Of a stretch of DNA of 6,879 bases, positions 1 through 5,619 are shown piece after piece. Source of the stretch: Planctomycetaceae bacterium (lineage in GTDB: Bacteria; Planctomycetota; Planctomycetia; Planctomycetales; Planctomycetaceae). The translations under genes and the position numbers were made by a program. How positions within the stretch are numbered: position 1 is the stretch's first letter; each line of letters begins with the position of its first letter. The DNA lies in assembly GCA_020426085.1 (NCBI GenBank), contig JAGQQP010000225.1:1-6879 (forward strand). The letters are read 5' to 3'. Below the pieces are notes generated by a model, which did no database searches, was not told where the DNA came from, and saw nothing but the letters and a program-made list of their open reading frames with translations.

Positions 1-315
1 GTGGAGATAAGAGGCTTTACTGTCCACCTGCCAGATTTCCACGAAGGCATTCCGCAGAGGCTGCCCTTTCGCATCCAGAACTTTACCGCTCAGATAGGTA
101 ATTTCTCCTACCGCGGGTGTGAGGGAATCATTAATGATCAGCAGATCGTTATCTGTATCCAGCGGCATCTTGTCCGGATAAAACGGCCCTTCGGTCATGA
201 CAGGTGTACGAATCAGTTCTTCCGCCATCAACCCGGGAGTCGTAAAAGCCGCCATGCTGAAGGCAGACCATTTTAAAAAGTTCCGTCGCTTGAGATCCGA
301 TATTGAACTGCTCAT
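1..315 (-). CDS. Intradiol ring-cleavage dioxygenase, Tat-exported, 5' part only (partial)
   Basis: The minus strand is open from ATG at 315 to the window edge, giving 105 residues with no stop, so the C-terminal part lies outside. The N-terminus reads KRRNFLKW followed by a hydrophobic stretch (about residues 10-31), a twin-arginine signal. Next come TEGPFYP (about 41-47) and a beta-rich segment, [20 protein letters not shown], running into [12 protein letters not shown]. This matches the catalytic domain of protocatechuate 3,4-dioxygenase-like enzymes, which use Fe(III) to cleave catechol-type rings between the two hydroxyls. By comparison with PcaH from memory, Tyr103 aligns with the first iron-ligand tyrosine (Tyr408); the second Tyr and two His would lie beyond the edge. 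An AGGAAA ribosome site (322-327, minus) sits 6 nt before the ATG. Exported planctomycete and actinobacterial homologues exist, but their substrate is unclear; I cannot name one here. Confidence 0.88.
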   Translation of the reverse strand, partial: MSSSISDLKRRNFLKWSAFSMAAFTTPGLMAEELIRTPVMTEGPFYPDKMPLDTDNDLLIINDSLTPAVGEITYLSGKVLDAKGQPLRNAFVEIWQVDSKASYLH

Positions 316-321
316 CACATG

Positions 322-327
322 TTTCCT
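322..327 (-). promoter_or_regulatory. Ribosome binding site of the dioxygenase gene
   Basis: AGGAAA on the minus strand, 6 nt upstream of the ATG at 315. It supports that start over the out-of-frame ATG at 320. Confidence 0.6.
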
Positions 328-353
328 GTCTGCTGCCAGTGAAATAAGTTTAT

Positions 354-420
354 CTGTAAACCATCTTATCATTTAACAACCGTCGGTGAAGATGGTTTCG
401 TTAAAAAACAGATTTTACAG
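354..420 (-). repeat. Overlapping inverted repeats between the two minus-strand genes
   Basis: A perfect 10-bp inverted repeat, AAACCATCTT (358-367) and AAGATGGTTT (389-398), encloses a 21-nt loop. Two further pairs overlap or interlock with it: CTGTAAA (354-360) with TTTACAG (414-420), and TTTAAC (372-377) with GTTAAA (400-405). They cannot all form at once. A run of six T on the minus strand lies at 403-408. The element is downstream of the 149-residue gene and upstream of the dioxygenase, so it could be a terminator, a leader structure or both. Confidence 0.45.
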
Positions 421-421
421 G

Positions 422-439
422 CTGAATCGGCAGATTCAG
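422..439 (-). terminator. Possible terminator hairpin overlapping the stop codon of the 149-residue gene
   Basis: Perfect 7-bp stem, CTGAATC (422-428) and GATTCAG (433-439), with a 4-nt loop. It includes the minus-strand TGA stop (436-438). A T6 run on the minus strand follows only after 13 nt (403-408), so it is not a canonical intrinsic terminator. Confidence 0.35.
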
Positions 440-885
440 AAGGGCGTCGTCATGGCATCCATCAGGTCAATATCGAAGGTATTGGGAATCGTCACCAGCA
501 GTGTATTGTAACCATCGTCATCGAACTTGATTGCATTGCCCGGCATATCGCCAGCATTCTTTTTGATCAGCACGACATTCTTATCCCGGATCAGGAAATA
601 ATGTTCTTTGAGGCCATCCTCACAGAGGGTCACAAACATCAGCACTCCTTTTTTCAGTTTGACAGACTGCACCCGGGTAAACATCGTGGTCCGGGCGTGG
701 GGATGTTTTCCAGCTTGAGTTTCTGCGTTGCTCGCCGGTACTTCCAGGTCTCCTGAGCCTGATCCATTTCTCTCACTCAAAAAGAGCAGAGAAACACAAA
801 ACAGAATAATAATAATCGATGATGCGGTCGTAAGTAGATCTTTCACTTGAGCCAACTCCCGCTTTCGGTGCCCGCGAAAGCTCAT
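436..885 (-). CDS. Hypothetical single-pass membrane protein, 149 aa
   Basis: I do not recognise this family. The basic N-terminus (RGHRKR, residues 4-9) precedes one hydrophobic helix at about 20-36 (SSIIIILFCVSLLFL), predicting an inner-membrane anchor with the N-terminus inside and the rest outside. Residues 37-66 are a polar, Gly/Ser-rich linker. From about 67 to 149 there is a compact domain with alternating hydrophobic strands (VLMFVTL, HYFLIRD, NVVLIKK, NTLLVTIP) that looks like a small beta-rich fold. The start at 885 has no clear ribosome site, and the frame stays open upstream, so the true start may be slightly earlier. Strand-like periodicity, a sensible membrane topology and the same strand as the dioxygenase support it being real. 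Function unknown. Confidence 0.62.
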   Translation of the reverse strand: MSFRGHRKRELAQVKDLLTTASSIIIILFCVSLLFLSERNGSGSGDLEVPASNAETQAGKHPHARTTMFTRVQSVKLKKGVLMFVTLCEDGLKEHYFLIRDKNVVLIKKNAGDMPGNAIKFDDDGYNTLLVTIPNTFDIDLMDAMTTPF

Positions 886-1355
886 ACATGAAATTCTAGT
901 GTTACTTAACAGAAAGAGAGGACGAATCGTTTTCTCTCAACTTATTTTTTAGACAGCAATAGGATGTGATTCGGTGCAGTTTTTGTTCCTCGTTTTTGAC
1001 ATTTTTTAAGAATCTGCAGTAAGTCGCTGTACTCGCAGGAATTGGTGTCTGCAGCGTATAGAAAGTCCTTCGTCGCTTTGTAAAAAATATTGAGGTAAAA
1101 TTGAAATAATGACGATCGCGTCTCCGGAATTCTGGAAGCGCTACTCGTTTTTCCCGAAGGGAACTGGTAGAAACCACTAAATCGTCCGGCTAATCCATTT
1201 GAAAATCTCCCGCCCTCCGGATTCCCCGTAAACTACTCCTGCTTCCTGCTCTCTGTTAAGATAAACCGACTTACCTTTGATTGAGGAATGTTCGTCTCGA
1301 ACGGAAAACATGATTCACACTCCACAAATTAGAACTTCTTAAAAGGAACGGCACC
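886..1355. other. Divergent intergenic region, 470 bp, no convincing gene
   Basis: This separates a minus-strand gene from a plus-strand gene and so should carry both promoters. It is AT-rich around 930-1110 with many short T and A runs. A minus-strand reading frame covers 902-1177 but its product is low-complexity, rich in Arg/Lys/Ser/Thr and without domain-like patterning, so I do not call it. Two overlapping tiny frames precede the DUF3500 gene (ATG 1288 to TAG 1332, and ATG 1310 to TAA 1342), neither with a properly spaced ribosome site. Two CTGCAG palindromes lie at 1014-1019 and 1049-1054. I see no promoter good enough to call. Confidence 0.5.
1343..1347 (+). promoter_or_regulatory. Ribosome binding site that fixes a TTG start
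   Basis: AAGGA sits 8 nt before TTG at 1356. The TTG-initiated product begins directly with a signal peptide, so this site decides in favour of the non-ATG start. Confidence 0.7.
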
Positions 1356-2474
1356 TTGAAAACCTACCTTCTCCCTTCAAGCCTGGCGCTGCTGACCTGC
1401 CTCTGCGTCACACTTGCCAGCAGCAATCTGACGTATGCAGAACCGACCAAAGCACAACAGGCGGCCATCAGCCGGGCCAGCAGCGAAATGGCTGCGGCAG
1501 CCAAACGTTTTCTCGCATCCCTGCCCGAGGAACAACGCAAAGCTGCCACTTTCAAACTGGACAGCAAAGAACGAGACAGCTGGTACTTTATCCCCGACTT
1601 CGCGATCAAAGATGATAAACGCACCGGTCTGCCGATGACGCAGATGACACCCCAGCAACAGATCTTTGCAGTCACACTGCCCGCCACGGCGCTGTCACAC
1701 CGAGGCTTTCTGGAAATGAACTCCATCCGCGCGCTGGAGCAGGTTCTCTTCGAACTGGAAGGTAAAGACTATCGGAACCCCGAACTCTACTATGTCTCCA
1801 TCTTCGGCAAACCCGATCCCAAGGGAACCTGGGCCTGGCGGTTTGAAGGGCACCACCTGTCTGTGAATGTCACGATTGTCGAGGGTAAGAAATTCTCAGT
1901 CACTCCTTCCTTCTTCGGTTCGAACCCTGCGACTGTCAAACAGGGACCACTCAAAGGGGTCGAAGTCCTCAAAGAGGAACAACAGCTGGCATTGAACCTC
2001 GTTAAGTCATTCAACCCCGATCAACTGGCAATCGCCACCATTGACACATCAGAGATGGACAAGAAGCTGCTCGCCAAAAGCGTGATTAAAGAAGTCCTCA
2101 CAACGGACGATCCCGTGGTCGACAAAGGCCTGATTCCGCATAAAGGGATTCAGTACGCCGATCTCGATCCGAAACAGCAGAAAATGCTGCTGCGTCTAGT
2201 GAATGCCTACCTGGGCCGTTTCCGACCGGAACTGCTCAAGGGAACCCATTACCTGGGAAACCTCCGCGACGGTGACCACCTCTACTTCGCCTGGAGTGGC
2301 GGTCAGAAGCGAGGGGAATTCCATTACTACCGCATTCAATCCAAAGTCTTCCTGATTGAATTTGCCAACACCCAGAACGACGCCAATCACGTACACGCGG
2401 TCTTCCGCGAATTCGAAGGCGACTTCGGTCGTGACCTGCTCAAAGAGCATTTCTCCAAGCATCACGACAAGTAA
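1356..2474 (+). CDS. Secreted DUF3500-family protein, 372 aa
   Basis: It starts at TTG with a good ribosome site. Residues 1-28 form a Sec signal peptide (hydrophobic SLALLTCLCVTLASS, probable cleavage after TYA28), so the protein is exported. The mature part carries the DUF3500 (PF12006) hallmarks: an Ala-rich helix with FLASLPEEQR (52-61); a W-P segment (W76-P80); an MNSIRALEQVLFELEG helix (121-136); YYVSIFG; WAWRFEGHHLSVN (159-171); TPSFFGSNPA (183-192); GPLKGVEVLKEE; and at the end LYFAWSGG, YYRIQS, FLIEF, NHVHAVFREFEGDFGRDLL (344-362). Full family length with no truncation. The conserved histidines (H166-H167, H345, H347) suggest metal or ligand binding, but the family has no established activity that I know of. 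A perfect hairpin follows the stop, so it is probably transcribed alone. Confidence 0.88.
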   Translation: MKTYLLPSSLALLTCLCVTLASSNLTYAEPTKAQQAAISRASSEMAAAAKRFLASLPEEQRKAATFKLDSKERDSWYFIPDFAIKDDKRTGLPMTQMTPQQQIFAVTLPATALSHRGFLEMNSIRALEQVLFELEGKDYRNPELYYVSIFGKPDPKGTWAWRFEGHHLSVNVTIVEGKKFSVTPSFFGSNPATVKQGPLKGVEVLKEEQQLALNLVKSFNPDQLAIATIDTSEMDKKLLAKSVIKEVLTTDDPVVDKGLIPHKGIQYADLDPKQQKMLLRLVNAYLGRFRPELLKGTHYLGNLRDGDHLYFAWSGGQKRGEFHYYRIQSKVFLIEFANTQNDANHVHAVFREFEGDFGRDLLKEHFSKHHDK

Positions 2475-2495
2475 TCAGACGCATTGATTTCCTTG

Positions 2496-2530
2496 AACAG
2501 GCCCGATGAAACCATTTCATCGGGCCTGTT
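2496..2530 (+). terminator. Perfect 16-bp hairpin after the DUF3500 gene
   Basis: Left arm 2496-2511 (AACAGGCCCGATGAAA), 3-nt loop CCA, right arm 2515-2530, with no mismatch. It begins 21 nt after the stop codon. The right arm ends in GTT and is followed by TCATTCAATT rather than a clean T run, so it is a strong structure with a weak tail; the arms could act on either strand. Confidence 0.75.
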
Positions 2531-2711
2531 TCATTCAATTGGACAATTCGCGTCTATCGGAATTTTCGCAGATTAAATAATCTCGTATTTTTAAAGAATA
2601 TCCTGTTCCAGCCCGAACCTGTTCAATCTTCTCACCGTCCGCATACACACATCAACCTCTATACCACATCAATTTGAACAGTCCCTCTCAATTTCACTCA
2701 CAGGAAGTCAA
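2531..2711 (+). other. Upstream region of the GNAT gene
   Basis: AT-rich spacer with a small palindrome, GATTA-AA-TAATC (2571-2582). The promoter of the GNAT-VOC pair should be here, since a hairpin closes the previous gene, but no -35/-10 pair with good spacing stands out. Confidence 0.35.
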
Positions 2712-3155
2712 ATGCATCGATTCATTCGCGAATACCAGCCAGCAGACCTGAACGACGTGCTGGAGACCTGGGAAAGCGCCAGCCGTCTGGCCCACCCTTT
2801 TCTGCGGGAAGACTTTCTGGAACAGGAACGCTATAACATCCCTAATCTTTATCTGCCTAATGCAGAGACCTGGGTCATCGAACAGGAAAAACAGGTGATC
2901 GGCTTTATCGCCCTGCTGGGAAATGAAGTAGGAGCAATCTTTGTAAAACCTGAATTTCATGGCACAGGAGCAGGTAAGGCATTGATGGATAAAGCCCGGG
3001 AGTTACGAGGAAATCTACAAGTCGAAGTTTTCGAAGCCAATTCTATCGGACGTCGATTTTATGAACGATACGGATTTAAGGCACTTTCAGAATCAACTCA
3101 TGAACCCACGGGAAATCGATTGCTCAGACTTCAACTCATTTCAGCTGTGACTTAA
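2712..3155 (+). CDS. GNAT-family N-acetyltransferase, YjaB-like, 147 aa
   Basis: This full-length single-domain GNAT transfers acetyl from acetyl-CoA to an amine; the substrate is unknown and it should act in the cytoplasm. The order of elements is clear: N-terminal strand and helix with FIREYQPADLNDVLETWESA (4-23); AHPFL (27-31); TWVIEQEKQVIGFIAL (53-68); then motif A, AIFVKPEFHGTGAGKALM (75-92), whose HGTGAG is the pyrophosphate-binding loop. The usual first Arg/Gln is His83 here. Motif B is EVFEANSIGRRFYERYGF (105-122), with Asn110 and Tyr117, the latter where many GNATs place the general acid. The overall pattern resembles E. coli YjaB, a lysine acetyltransferase, but resemblance at this level does not fix the substrate. 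AGGAAG (2702-2707) precedes the ATG. The VOC gene starts 38 bp downstream and is probably cotranscribed. Confidence 0.9.
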   Translation: MHRFIREYQPADLNDVLETWESASRLAHPFLREDFLEQERYNIPNLYLPNAETWVIEQEKQVIGFIALLGNEVGAIFVKPEFHGTGAGKALMDKARELRGNLQVEVFEANSIGRRFYERYGFKALSESTHEPTGNRLLRLQLISAVT

Positions 3156-3193
3156 GATCAGAGGAGTCTTAATTTCAAACTGGAAGTGGATTC

Positions 3194-3547
3194 ATGCCTG
3201 ATCACGAAAAAATCAACTACGTCGAATTCCCCGCCCGCGACCTGTCCGCAACCAAAGCATTCTTCGAAAGCGTCTTTGGCTGGTCGTTCACCGATTACGG
3301 ACCGGACTACACGGCCTTCTCAAATGAAGGCCTGGATGGGGGATTTTTCAAAGCGGAGCTCTGTTCCACCACAGAGAACGGCGGCGCCTTAGTCGTATTC
3401 TTCAGTGAGCAGCTGGAAGAAACTCTCTCCAAAGTAGAAGCCGCCGGCGGCCAGATCTGCAAACCCATCTTCTCCTTCCCTGGCGGCAGACGCTTTCAGT
3501 TTCTGGAGCCTTCCGGAAACGAATTTGCGGTCTGGTCCGATCAATAA
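3194..3547 (+). CDS. VOC-family protein (glyoxalase/bleomycin-resistance fold), 117 aa
   Basis: This is a single VOC domain made of two beta-alpha-beta-beta-beta halves. Half one: INYVEFPARDLSATKAFFES (7-26), then VFGWSF and YGPDYTAFSNEGLDGGFF. Half two: GGALVVFFSEQLEETLSKVEAAGG (63-86), then FPGGRRFQFLEPSGNEFAVW (95-114). This is the pattern of the COG3324-type lactoylglutathione lyase-related proteins. Glu11 stands where glyoxalase I has its first metal histidine, and Glu110 matches the last metal glutamate, so glyoxalase activity should not be assumed; metal binding is possible. Such proteins usually dimerise. A GGAAG ribosome site (3182-3186) lies 7 nt before the ATG. It follows the GNAT gene by 38 bp, suggesting one transcript, but no shared pathway is evident. 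Confidence 0.88.
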   Translation: MPDHEKINYVEFPARDLSATKAFFESVFGWSFTDYGPDYTAFSNEGLDGGFFKAELCSTTENGGALVVFFSEQLEETLSKVEAAGGQICKPIFSFPGGRRFQFLEPSGNEFAVWSDQ

Positions 3548-3659
3548 GCGTCCGTTTCAAGCAGCAGTCTCATCCCCCACTCGCTCGCCCGACCTGTCCG
3601 GGACATCACGCAGGCCACATAATCCTTAGATCCGGGCCTTCGTTTCTTGATAATTCCTT

Positions 3660-3687
3660 TTGAATCCTGCCTCGTACTTAGTAAGAT
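3660..3687 (+). promoter_or_regulatory. Candidate sigma70-type promoter for the DUF805 pair
   Basis: TTGAAT (3660-3665), a 16-nt spacer and TAAGAT (3682-3687), each 4 of 6 to consensus. It is placed about 130 nt before the first DUF805 start, and no better candidate was seen in the 273-bp gap after the VOC gene. Confidence 0.35.
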
Positions 3688-3699
3688 GAGTTTTCACAA

Positions 3700-3749
3700 G
3701 CTACTGTTCAGTAGCAAGTACACACGGCTTCCGGGCAGCCAGGAAGCCG
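3700..3749 (+). promoter_or_regulatory. Two hairpins in the leader of the first DUF805 gene
   Basis: Hairpin one: GCTACT (3700-3705) and AGTAGC (3710-3715) with a 4-nt loop. Hairpin two: CGGCTTCC (3725-3732) and GGAAGCCG (3742-3749) with a 9-nt loop. Both arms are perfect. They lie 10 nt apart and end about 70 nt before the start codon. No T run follows, so a terminator is unlikely; an mRNA leader structure or protein-binding site is possible. Confidence 0.4.
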
Positions 3750-3820
3750 GCGCGGAACAGGTGTCTCTCACAACTCAATCACTTCCCTGAACTCACCAGA
3801 GTGAAACGAAAGGCTTTGTC

Positions 3821-4195
3821 ATGAACTGGTATATGGCCGTCCTCAAGAAATACGCTGAATTTTCCGGTCGCGCTCGCAGAAAAGAATACTGGATGTTCTT
3901 TCTGTTCAATGTCATTATCTCATTTGTCATCTCGATTGTCGGGTCGATCATTGGTGAGAGGGGGGGGCTCATTTCTGTCTCGCTTTCCGTTTTGTACTCG
4001 CTGTTTGTTTTCATTCCGGGTCTCGCGGTAACAGTCCGTCGTCTGCATGACACCAACCGTTCCGGCTGGTGGATCCTGATCAGCCTGGTTCCGGTTATTG
4101 GGGGAATCATCCTGTTAATCTTCATGATTTTAGACAGCGATCCGAATGCGAACGCTTACGGAGAAAATCCGAAACTGGCTCCGGAACCGGAATAA
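3821..4195 (+). CDS. DUF805 membrane protein, copy 1, 124 aa
   Basis: A DUF805 (PF05656) inner-membrane protein of the E. coli YhaH/YhaI type. It opens with MNWYMAVLKKYAEFSGRARR (1-20), the family signature GRARRKEYW (16-24), then three hydrophobic helices at about 24-45, 50-70 and 84-104. Between helices two and three is the second signature, TVRRLHDTNRSGWW (71-84). The C-terminal tail ends in the common DxDPNxNxYGxNPK pattern. The function of the family is not established. The ribosome site GAAAGG (3808-3813) lies 7 nt before the ATG. A run of eight G (3960-3967) falls in the loop between helices one and two and keeps the frame intact. It shares its start (MNWY) and both signatures with the next gene, so the two are tandem paralogues. 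Confidence 0.92.
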   Translation: MNWYMAVLKKYAEFSGRARRKEYWMFFLFNVIISFVISIVGSIIGERGGLISVSLSVLYSLFVFIPGLAVTVRRLHDTNRSGWWILISLVPVIGGIILLIFMILDSDPNANAYGENPKLAPEPE

Positions 4196-4225
4196 GCCAT
4201 TACCCGTTTCAAATCAGGTCAACCA

Positions 4226-4268
4226 GCAGGAGCGCGAGGATACGCGACTACGGAATCTCGCGCTCCGC
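4226..4268 (+). promoter_or_regulatory. GC-rich hairpin between the two DUF805 genes
   Basis: Perfect 10-bp arms GGAGCGCGAG (4229-4238) and CTCGCGCTCC (4257-4266) with an 18-nt loop. With one bulged A (4228), two more G-C pairs extend the base. The downstream stretch is pyrimidine-rich but has no real T run, so it could be an imperfect terminator, an attenuator or an mRNA-stability element separating expression of the two genes. Confidence 0.5.
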
Positions 4269-4319
4269 ATTGACTTCTATTCTCTCCATCTTGCGACTGT
4301 GGACTAAGACGGTTTTCTT

Positions 4320-4727
4320 ATGAACTGGTATCTGAAAGCACTGAAAAATTTTGCCACTCTCGATGGTCGTGCCCGTCGGCTGGAATACTGGATGTTTACG
4401 CTGTTCGACGTGATCTTCACGATCCTCTCCTTTGTCGTCGGTGCCGTGCTGGGACGCGTTTTGAACCTTGATGAAGCCCTGGGGGGCATCGGCCTGGGCG
4501 CGGTGCTCTGCCTGCTTTACCTGCTGGTGGTACTCATGCCCAAGCTCTCGGTCACGGTCCGTCGCCTGCACGATACCGACCGCAGCGGACTCTGGCTGCT
4601 GGTCTTTCTGATCCCCGGCATCGGACCGCTGGTCATGTTTGTCATGATGATTCTGGAAGGAACCCAGGGTCCCAACCAGTACGGCCCCGATCCGAAAGCG
4701 ACTGCCGAACCTGCGACTCCCGCCTGA
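4320..4727 (+). CDS. DUF805 membrane protein, copy 2, 135 aa
   Basis: A second DUF805 protein with the same plan as its upstream neighbour: MNWYLKALKN (1-10), DGRARRLEYWMF (15-26), three hydrophobic helices at about 24-46, 56-75 and 91-112, TVRRLHDTDRSGLW (79-92) and a GPNQYGPDPK tail (117-126). The loop between helices one and two is longer (VLNLDEALGGIG), and the tail ends in an Ala/Pro/Thr-rich stretch. The transmembrane segments have diverged much more than the signatures, so this is an old duplication or two independently maintained paralogues rather than a recent copy. The gap to copy 1 is 124 bp and holds a hairpin. The ribosome site is weak (AAGACGG, 4306-4312). Function unknown. Confidence 0.92.
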   Translation: MNWYLKALKNFATLDGRARRLEYWMFTLFDVIFTILSFVVGAVLGRVLNLDEALGGIGLGAVLCLLYLLVVLMPKLSVTVRRLHDTDRSGLWLLVFLIPGIGPLVMFVMMILEGTQGPNQYGPDPKATAEPATPA

Positions 4728-4794
4728 CGACCCGCCCCCCGTTCCCGGCCGGAAAAGACCTTTCTCGATTCATGAAAAAATTATTGAATCAGGA

Positions 4795-4826
4795 TTGTAC
4801 AAACGGCCGATTCAACGGTATATATT
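4795..4826 (+). promoter_or_regulatory. Candidate promoter for the SET-domain gene
   Basis: TTGTAC (4795-4800), an 18-nt spacer and TATATA (4819-4824), with an alternative -10 TATATT shifted by two bases. This is the most AT-rich point of the 222-bp gap and would give a leader of about 115 nt. Confidence 0.4.
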
Positions 4827-4852
4827 TTCCTGCAAATTCAACTTCCAACAAC

Positions 4853-4873
4853 ATGAGGTGCCATGTGAATTAA
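4853..4873 (+). other. Tiny upstream reading frames in the SET leader
   Basis: ATG at 4853 encodes MRCHVN and stops at TAA 4871-4873. Inside it, ATG directly followed by TGA (4863-4868) is a start-stop element, with GAGGTG (4855-4860) just upstream in ribosome-site position. Both end about 77-82 nt before the SET start. Whether they are translated cannot be told from sequence. Confidence 0.2.
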
Positions 4874-4949
4874 ACACCGTGTGGGCGAGGGGCTCCGACA
4901 AGCCACAACCTGCGACCACACTCCTTCCTTTGTGTATTAGAGAACCAAA

Positions 4950-5585
4950 ATGATACACCCCAAAACCGAGCTGAAATTTATCAGCAACGAAATCGGCTAC
5001 GGCGTCGTCGCCACCGAATTCATCCCTGCCGGATCCATCACCTGGGTCCTGGACAAACTGGACCGCGAGTTCAGTTCTCTCGAATTCCAGTCAATGGAAG
5101 ACATCTACCAGAACATTCTGGACACCTACTCTTTTCGCAATAACCAGGGAAACCTGGTCCTCTGCTGGGATAACGGCCGCTACGTCAACCACAGCTTCAA
5201 CTCCAACTGCCTGACCACAGCCTACGACTTTGAAATTGCCATCCGGGACATTCACCCCGGCGAACAGCTGACCGACGACTACGGCTACCTGAATATCCCC
5301 ACCCCCTTTCGCGGGATCGACGAAGGCACGCGACGCAAAATCGTGTATCCCAACGATTTGATCAAATACTACAAAATCTGGGACAAGAAACTGCTCAAGG
5401 TCTTCAACCGCATTCCTCACCTTCCCCAGCCACTGCAGGGACTGCTCACCGAAGAGATGTGGAGTGAAATCGTAGCCGTCTCCAGAGGGCACCAGGAGAT
5501 GAAATCGATTTTGAACAACTATTACAACGACGAAAACAGAGTCGAAGAACGGAAACCTAAGAAGGAAAAGAACACCGCCGTTTAA
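4950..5585 (+). CDS. SET-domain protein (putative protein-lysine methyltransferase), 211 aa
   Basis: The first half is a compact SET domain: GYGVVATEFIPAGS (16-29) is the N-terminal GxG element. The core is GRYVNHSFNSNC (76-87), with the N80-H81-S82 cofactor motif, continuing through AIRDIHPGEQLTDDYGY (97-113). This last part holds the conserved I-x-x-G-E-x-L-x-x-D-Y, with Tyr111 as the catalytic-type tyrosine. SET enzymes transfer methyl from S-adenosylmethionine to lysine; the target here is unknown. There is no cysteine-rich post-SET zinc motif after Tyr111. Instead a roughly 100-residue helical tail follows, ending in a Lys/Arg/Glu-rich stretch (196-207). No signal peptide, so cytoplasmic. 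A weak AGAG ribosome site (4939-4942) sits 7 nt before the ATG. Bacterial SET proteins are scattered and often transferred; base use here is like the neighbours. Confidence 0.9.
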   Translation: MIHPKTELKFISNEIGYGVVATEFIPAGSITWVLDKLDREFSSLEFQSMEDIYQNILDTYSFRNNQGNLVLCWDNGRYVNHSFNSNCLTTAYDFEIAIRDIHPGEQLTDDYGYLNIPTPFRGIDEGTRRKIVYPNDLIKYYKIWDKKLLKVFNRIPHLPQPLQGLLTEEMWSEIVAVSRGHQEMKSILNNYYNDENRVEERKPKKEKNTAV

Positions 5586-5619
5586 TTTTCACGTCTCCCG
5601 ACTTAAGAATGATTGACAC

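Noticed and set aside
1..276. Plus-strand frame opposite the dioxygenase
   Set aside because: It is antisense to a clearly recognisable Tat-dioxygenase N-terminus and shows no protein-like features.
1014..1054. Two CTGCAG palindromes as operator half-sites
   Set aside because: The six-base palindrome recurs with unrelated flanks, which is compatible with chance.
902..1177. Minus-strand frame of 91 codons
   Set aside because: The product is low-complexity and Arg/Lys/Ser/Thr-rich, with no domain or strand/helix patterning; it lies in an AT-rich divergent promoter region and has no clear ribosome site.
1288..1342. Short leader peptides before the DUF3500 gene
   Set aside because: Two overlapping frames of 14 and 10 codons have no correctly spaced ribosome site and no run of regulatory codons, so chance is the simpler explanation.
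3548..3659. Terminator after the VOC gene
   Set aside because: Only very short pairings such as CCCG/CGGG and GTCC/GGAC were found, with no T run, although a terminator would be expected here.
5091..5492. Long minus-strand frame opposite the SET gene (133 codons)
   Set aside because: It lies antisense to a SET domain with intact motifs; the Val/Ala/Gly-rich product is a typical shadow of codon bias.
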